From: Elusimicrobiota bacterium
Lineage (GTDB): Bacteria; Elusimicrobiota; Elusimicrobia; O2-12-FULL-59-9
Direction of reading: 5' to 3'
DNA length: 17,649 bases
NCBI GenBank assembly: GCA_016206405.1
Contig: JACQRQ010000269.1
Coordinates: 1-17,649, forward strand
Shown: in pieces, positions 15,311-17,649 of the stretch
Layout of the letters: each line of letters opens with the position of its first letter
How positions within the stretch are numbered: the stretch's first letter is position 1
The notes under the pieces: model-generated
Database searches by the model: none
What the model saw: only the letters and a program-made list of their open reading frames with translations
Told to the model about the DNA's origin: nothing
Program-made: the position numbers and the translations under genes

Positions 15311-15339
15311 TTGATATTAACTTATAGACTAAAAGTCAA
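15311..15339 (-). promoter_or_regulatory. Promoter of the cupin-DUF2905 unit
   Basis: On the minus strand, -35 TTGACT (15339-15334, five of six bases), 17-bp spacer, -10 TATCAA (15316-15311, four of six). The predicted start near 15304 gives a leader of about 30 bases before the ATG at 15272. The surrounding stretch is markedly AT-rich relative to the window. Confidence 0.45.
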
Positions 15340-15550
15340 TAGTATGGTGATGATTTATGCGGATAAAGCGTTGAAAACGTGCCGTCCAAATCAAGAATGC
15401 CAAAATCTCGATTGTGCAAGACCCCAGCCGCGTTTCCCATGACCCCGCCGATCCCAAGATCCAAAAATGGTTCGCCAGCCAAACGAAGTAACCCCCGCCC
15501 ACCCGCGACTTCATCATTGAAAGTGCGTGTCGGCCGTGAAAAAGGCATGA
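15340..15550. other. Gap holding the left copy of a direct repeat
   Basis: Overlapping minus-strand frames here (15336-15554, 72 codons; 15329-15517, 62 codons) cover the repeat described next. The second repeat copy is interrupted by stops or shifted in the matching frame, and neither frame has a clear ribosome site, so I do not call a gene. They may be the remains of a short gene duplicated with the repeat. Confidence 0.4.
15447..15533 (+). repeat. Left copy of an imperfect direct repeat flanking the AbiE-like pair
   Basis: This stretch aligns with 17260-17345 in the same orientation. Shared blocks include GCCGATCC, AAAATG, TCGCCAGCCAA, ACCCCCG and ATTGAAA, in the same order with almost the same spacing. 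Identity is roughly three quarters by eye. The toxin-antitoxin pair and its control region lie between the two copies. Confidence 0.6.
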
Positions 15551-16396
15551 TCATCCCAACTCTTTCAAAAGGTCTCGGAATGCCTTGAAGGCCTCGCCGC
15601 GGATTTCAGCGGGGACCCGGTCGGGATACTGAAGGGATATCCAGGTCGGGCCAGTGGAGCCCTCTGTGGCGAAGGCGCTATCGAGTTGCTGTTTGAAGGT
15701 CCGATACCAACCGGCCGGGTGTTTCGCCGCGAGCGGCGGGAGCCCCTCAATGACGGCCTTGCGCCATTCTGGGCGCTTCAGAGTTTCGAGAATGTAGGCG
15801 AGATCCTTGCCCCGCTTGTCGTTACCCGAGCGGCGCTCGAAGATCAATCCCTTTGCAAAGGCGAACGCCGGCAAAGTCGGAATTTTGAACTTAAACCGGT
15901 CCCTCTTGCCGGCTAGCGTCTCTCCAATGAGGGATACCGTTTCCGTGTGAGTTAGAACGATGTCCGTGTATCTGAGCGCGGGAACGACAAGCCCGCCTTG
16001 GATCACGACGGAGGTGTCCTCGCCTCTGCCGAACAGCGGCGTTATGAACTCTATGGGAACCTGCACCTTGCCTTTGCGATAGTAGAACTGCGTGACCTGG
16101 AGCTTCTTGCGCCCGAAAGCGGCGAGACCAAAGCCCGAGTCGGCGATCTCCTTATTGAAGCCAGCCTCCTCCATCAGTTCCGCTATTCCCTTGTTGCCTC
16201 GAAGAGGGAGTTGTTGAGCGACCGCCGCGTCCACATCAAATGAGCGCACGGGGATTTCCGGCGTTTCTTCTTTCCAAGCGTAGATCTGCGGCACCCAGCC
16301 GCCGACGATCACGATATCCGAAAGGTAATCGCGAAGCGCATCGAGCGCCGAGAAAAGGACTTGCTTGACGATGGCGGGAGATGCCTTTTCAGGCAC
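15551..16396 (-). CDS. Nucleotidyltransferase, AbiEii-like toxin of a type IV toxin-antitoxin pair
   Basis: A 281-residue protein with a DNA-polymerase-beta-type nucleotidyltransferase core: GGW at 32-34 in place of the usual GGS/GGT, paired carboxylates D54 and D56 in SFDVD, a likely third acidic residue E116 (PIEF), and KRGKDL at 194-199, which resembles the lysine-aspartate motif of AbiEii. In that family the toxin transfers nucleotides (shown for tRNA in MenT-type relatives) and halts growth, aiding phage defence. The ATG at 16396 lies 8 bases inside the upstream gene, as expected of a coupled toxin-antitoxin operon. It could also be a non-toxin nucleotidyltransferase; the partner gene and operators favour the toxin reading. 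Confidence 0.65.
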   Translation of the reverse strand: MPEKASPAIVKQVLFSALDALRDYLSDIVIVGGWVPQIYAWKEETPEIPVRSFDVDAAVAQQLPLRGNKGIAELMEEAGFNKEIADSGFGLAAFGRKKLQVTQFYYRKGKVQVPIEFITPLFGRGEDTSVVIQGGLVVPALRYTDIVLTHTETVSLIGETLAGKRDRFKFKIPTLPAFAFAKGLIFERRSGNDKRGKDLAYILETLKRPEWRKAVIEGLPPLAAKHPAGWYRTFKQQLDSAFATEGSTGPTWISLQYPDRVPAEIRGEAFKAFRDLLKELG

Positions 16397-17075
16397 GTTT
16401 CCACCTCGGCATGATGACCTGGGATAGGATATGCTCCGCCTGCTCGCGGCCGCGCACAGGGTAACGATAGCAATCCAGGTAAAGCTGCACGTCAGACACT
16501 ACGGGGAGCTTGCGCACCTCCCTGACTCCGAAGGAGCCAGAGTCCGCGTAGTAGGGTTGAACCAAATGAATGGGCCCGACCTCATTGGGGACTAGGCGCA
16601 GGACATTCTGCCACGATCGCCTGAGTTCATCCGCGTTCGGCAGATGGACATGGACCTCATTGAAGACGGCAAATGGAGCGACAAGGGAGGCGCCGGCCAT
16701 GGAGGTCAATGCCCATCGTCCTGGAAGCTCGGCGCGCGCATTGGAGAGCAGCTTGAGGATTTTTTCCGCGTCGGTCTTTTTGGCCGGTGAGTAGCGATAG
16801 TCCTTAAGCGCTTTGATGGCATACCAAGCCGCCCAGTCTCGCAGGAGTTGAGCCGGTTCAAGAATCCGGGCCTCCGCCGTGCTCTCCCGCGAGGCATAGC
16901 CAATGCGTTCAAGCCTTCGCAAGGCCAAGATCGCGAGCGCTGGGCTCGCTCCCGCCATCCTCGCCAGCTCTCGAATCCCCCAGGGCTTCGTCGGATTGGA
17001 TAGGGCGACGCGCAGCAGCATTGAAGCGCTGTCGGCGAACGGGTTGCGTTCTTGGAGGAGCTGCTGTTTAGGCAT
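16389..17075 (-). CDS. Winged-helix protein, AbiEi-like antitoxin/autorepressor
   Basis: A 228-residue protein. Residues about 18-65 form a winged helix-turn-helix (IRELARMAGASPALAILALRRLERIGYASRES), as in AbiEi antitoxins, which bind their own promoter and counter the toxin. The C-terminal region (about 110-228) is mixed alpha/beta without a motif I can name. It lies upstream of the nucleotidyltransferase gene and overlaps it by 8 bases, the usual antitoxin-first order. No Shine-Dalgarno site is seen before the ATG at 17075; a palindrome sits there instead. Assignment rests on the HTH, the gene order and the operators rather than on a clear C-terminal match. Confidence 0.65.
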   Translation of the reverse strand: MPKQQLLQERNPFADSASMLLRVALSNPTKPWGIRELARMAGASPALAILALRRLERIGYASRESTAEARILEPAQLLRDWAAWYAIKALKDYRYSPAKKTDAEKILKLLSNARAELPGRWALTSMAGASLVAPFAVFNEVHVHLPNADELRRSWQNVLRLVPNEVGPIHLVQPYYADSGSFGVREVRKLPVVSDVQLYLDCYRYPVRGREQAEHILSQVIMPRWKRA

Positions 17076-17093
17076 ATTTACAACTTTGTAAAC
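17076..17093. promoter_or_regulatory. Operator 2: palindrome at the antitoxin start codon
   Basis: TTTACAA (17077-17083) and TTGTAAA (17086-17092) are perfect inverted repeats two bases apart. Read on the minus strand, the site fits GTTTACAnnnnTGTAAA, the same pattern as the site at 17153-17170. It directly precedes the ATG at 17075, so a bound protein could block elongation, and the RNA hairpin could hide the start. Confidence 0.65.
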
Positions 17094-17140
17094 GTCTTGA
17101 TGGCAGCTGATTCCCTATTTTTACCTCATTACATAGCTGT

Positions 17141-17169
17141 AGTATAGCAGATGTTTACAAAAATGTAAA
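17141..17169 (-). promoter_or_regulatory. Promoter of the AbiE-like operon
   Basis: On the minus strand, -35 TTTACA (17169-17164, five of six bases), spacer exactly 17 bp, -10 TATACT (17146-17141, five of six). The predicted start near 17134 gives a leader of about 58 bases. The -35 box lies inside the right arm of operator 1. Confidence 0.7.
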
Positions 17170-17170
17170 C
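17153..17170. promoter_or_regulatory. Operator 1: palindrome over the -35 box
   Basis: GTTTACA (17153-17159) and TGTAAAC (17164-17170) form a perfect inverted repeat with a 4-base AAAA centre. It covers the -35 box of the toxin-antitoxin promoter. Its centre is 77 bp from that of operator 2, far enough apart for looping or for two separate repressor dimers. AbiEi-type proteins are known to bind inverted repeats in their own promoters. Confidence 0.7.
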
Positions 17171-17259
17171 ACCTATTCCTCTCCGTGCAAGCTCCCTTCG
17201 TTGTCATAAAAAGGAGCGCCTTTTTCCGGCTTTCGCCGCGCCGCCCCGAATTCTTCAGT

Positions 17260-17345
17260 GCCGATCCTAAGCCCCCAAAATGCCTCGCCAGCCAAGCAAA
17301 CTACCCCCGTCCGGCCACGGCGCCATAATTGAAAATCCAGGTCCG
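17260..17345 (+). repeat. Right copy of the imperfect direct repeat
   Basis: It aligns with 15447-15533 in the same orientation, with small indels and roughly three-quarters identity by eye. It ends just before the -10 box of the alarmone synthetase gene, and its ATTGAAA block supplies that promoter's -35 (TTGAAA). Confidence 0.6.
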
Positions 17346-17356
17346 TCTGTTATACT
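17329..17356 (+). promoter_or_regulatory. Promoter of the RelA/SpoT-domain gene
   Basis: -35 TTGAAA (17329-17334, five of six bases), 16-bp spacer, -10 TATACT (17351-17356, five of six). The predicted start near 17363 leaves about 20 bases before the ATG at 17383. The -35 lies inside the right direct repeat. Confidence 0.55.
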
Positions 17357-17382
17357 TATAAGGCCGTTAGGCCGAGACCGCG

Positions 17383-17649
17383 ATGACAAAGAGCGCATTT
17401 AGCAAGACGCAAATCGATCGGCTCGGGGACCGACTAAGGGAAGGCCCCCACACCGAGAGCGATCTTCGATTGCTCGACGATTACCGACGGTCGTTTGGCG
17501 AGGCGTACGAAGTTGTGGTCCGAACGATCCGGCAACGCGGCGGGTCCCCGACGGGAAGGCCGGCCAAGTCCACGCGCTCGATAGTGGAGAAACTCCGTCG
17601 CGAGAGCATCCGATTGAGCCAAATGCAGGATATCGCAGGGTGCAGGATA
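17383..17649 (+). CDS. RelA/SpoT-domain alarmone synthetase, 5' part only (runs off the window)
   Basis: 89 codons open to the window edge, with no stop. The N-terminus has charged helices (QIDRLGDRLREG, then DLRLLDDYRRSFGEAYEVV). These lead into the start of a RelA/SpoT nucleotidyltransferase domain: GRPAKSTRSIVEKLRRES (58-75), the substrate-binding R/K-rich strand-helix, and MQDIAGCRI (81-89), the conserved DIxGxR motif. Such proteins make (p)ppGpp or related alarmones from ATP and GTP/GDP. No hydrolase (HD) domain precedes it, so it is a small synthetase, possibly a toxSAS-type toxin given its neighbours. The catalytic second half is out of view, and no strong ribosome site is seen. Confidence 0.8.
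   Translation, partial: MTKSAFSKTQIDRLGDRLREGPHTESDLRLLDDYRRSFGEAYEVVVRTIRQRGGSPTGRPAKSTRSIVEKLRRESIRLSQMQDIAGCRI

Larger units (their letters stand above)
17171..17382. other. Gap between the AbiE-like operon and the alarmone synthetase gene
   Basis: It contains a possible weak bidirectional terminator (AAAAAGG 17208-17214 with CCTTTTT 17219-17225, loop AGCG), the right copy of the direct repeat, and the rightward promoter of the next gene. On the minus strand a short open stretch ends with a stop near 17170, but it has no start with a ribosome site, and I do not call it. Confidence 0.4.

Noticed and set aside
15336..15554. 72-codon minus-strand frame left of the AbiE-like pair
   Set aside because: It covers a non-coding repeat copy, lacks a ribosome site, and the other repeat copy does not keep the frame.

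Overview
The window is GC-rich, densely packed bacterial DNA that looks chromosomal. It shows no rRNA, tRNA, CRISPR array or intact transposase. Tentatively it comes from an uncultured Gram-negative phylum such as Elusimicrobiota. That guess rests on the style of the large CPBP membrane protein, the organisation of the motor operon and the non-proteobacterial gene order, and it is an inference only.

Left flank (1-668): non-coding. It holds two perfect tandem copies of a 22-bp unit (53-96), an AT-rich stretch, and then a very GC-rich segment with several strong hairpins, the last followed by a T-run (about 350-540). This could be an unidentified structured RNA. Next come divergent genes: a secreted or membrane CPBP-family protease-like protein on the minus strand (669-3317) and a DusB-type tRNA-dihydrouridine synthase on the plus strand (3448-4422). 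After dus comes an orphan membrane sensor histidine kinase (4470-6608).

Motor operon (minus strand, 9538 down to 6589): a fusion of the FliF C-terminal domain to FliG middle and C-terminal domains, then motA, then motB, nearly touching one another. No other flagellar gene is visible. The fusion lacks exactly the FliF ring-building domains and the FliG N-domain, so the operon could encode a minimal, non-flagellar ion-driven motor. This is the most interesting item in the window. motB ends inside the convergent histidine kinase gene.

Amine/nucleoside cluster (plus strand, 9721-14728): a glutamine-synthetase-family ligase (gamma-glutamyl-polyamine synthetase type), an SDR dehydrogenase, an aldehyde dehydrogenase and a CNT-family nucleoside transporter. 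Together they suggest amine catabolism through gamma-glutamylated intermediates, with a nucleoside importer attached.

Right flank (14729-17649): a translationally coupled cupin/DUF2905 pair on the minus strand, then an accessory island. The island has an AbiEi/AbiEii-like (type IV) toxin-antitoxin pair with two matching palindromic operators, one over the -35 box and one at the start codon. Imperfect direct repeats (15447-15533 and 17260-17345) flank it. At the right edge begins a RelA/SpoT-domain alarmone synthetase gene that runs off the window. Several promoters fit the sigma-70 consensus with a 16-17 bp spacer, and two of them predict leaderless transcripts.
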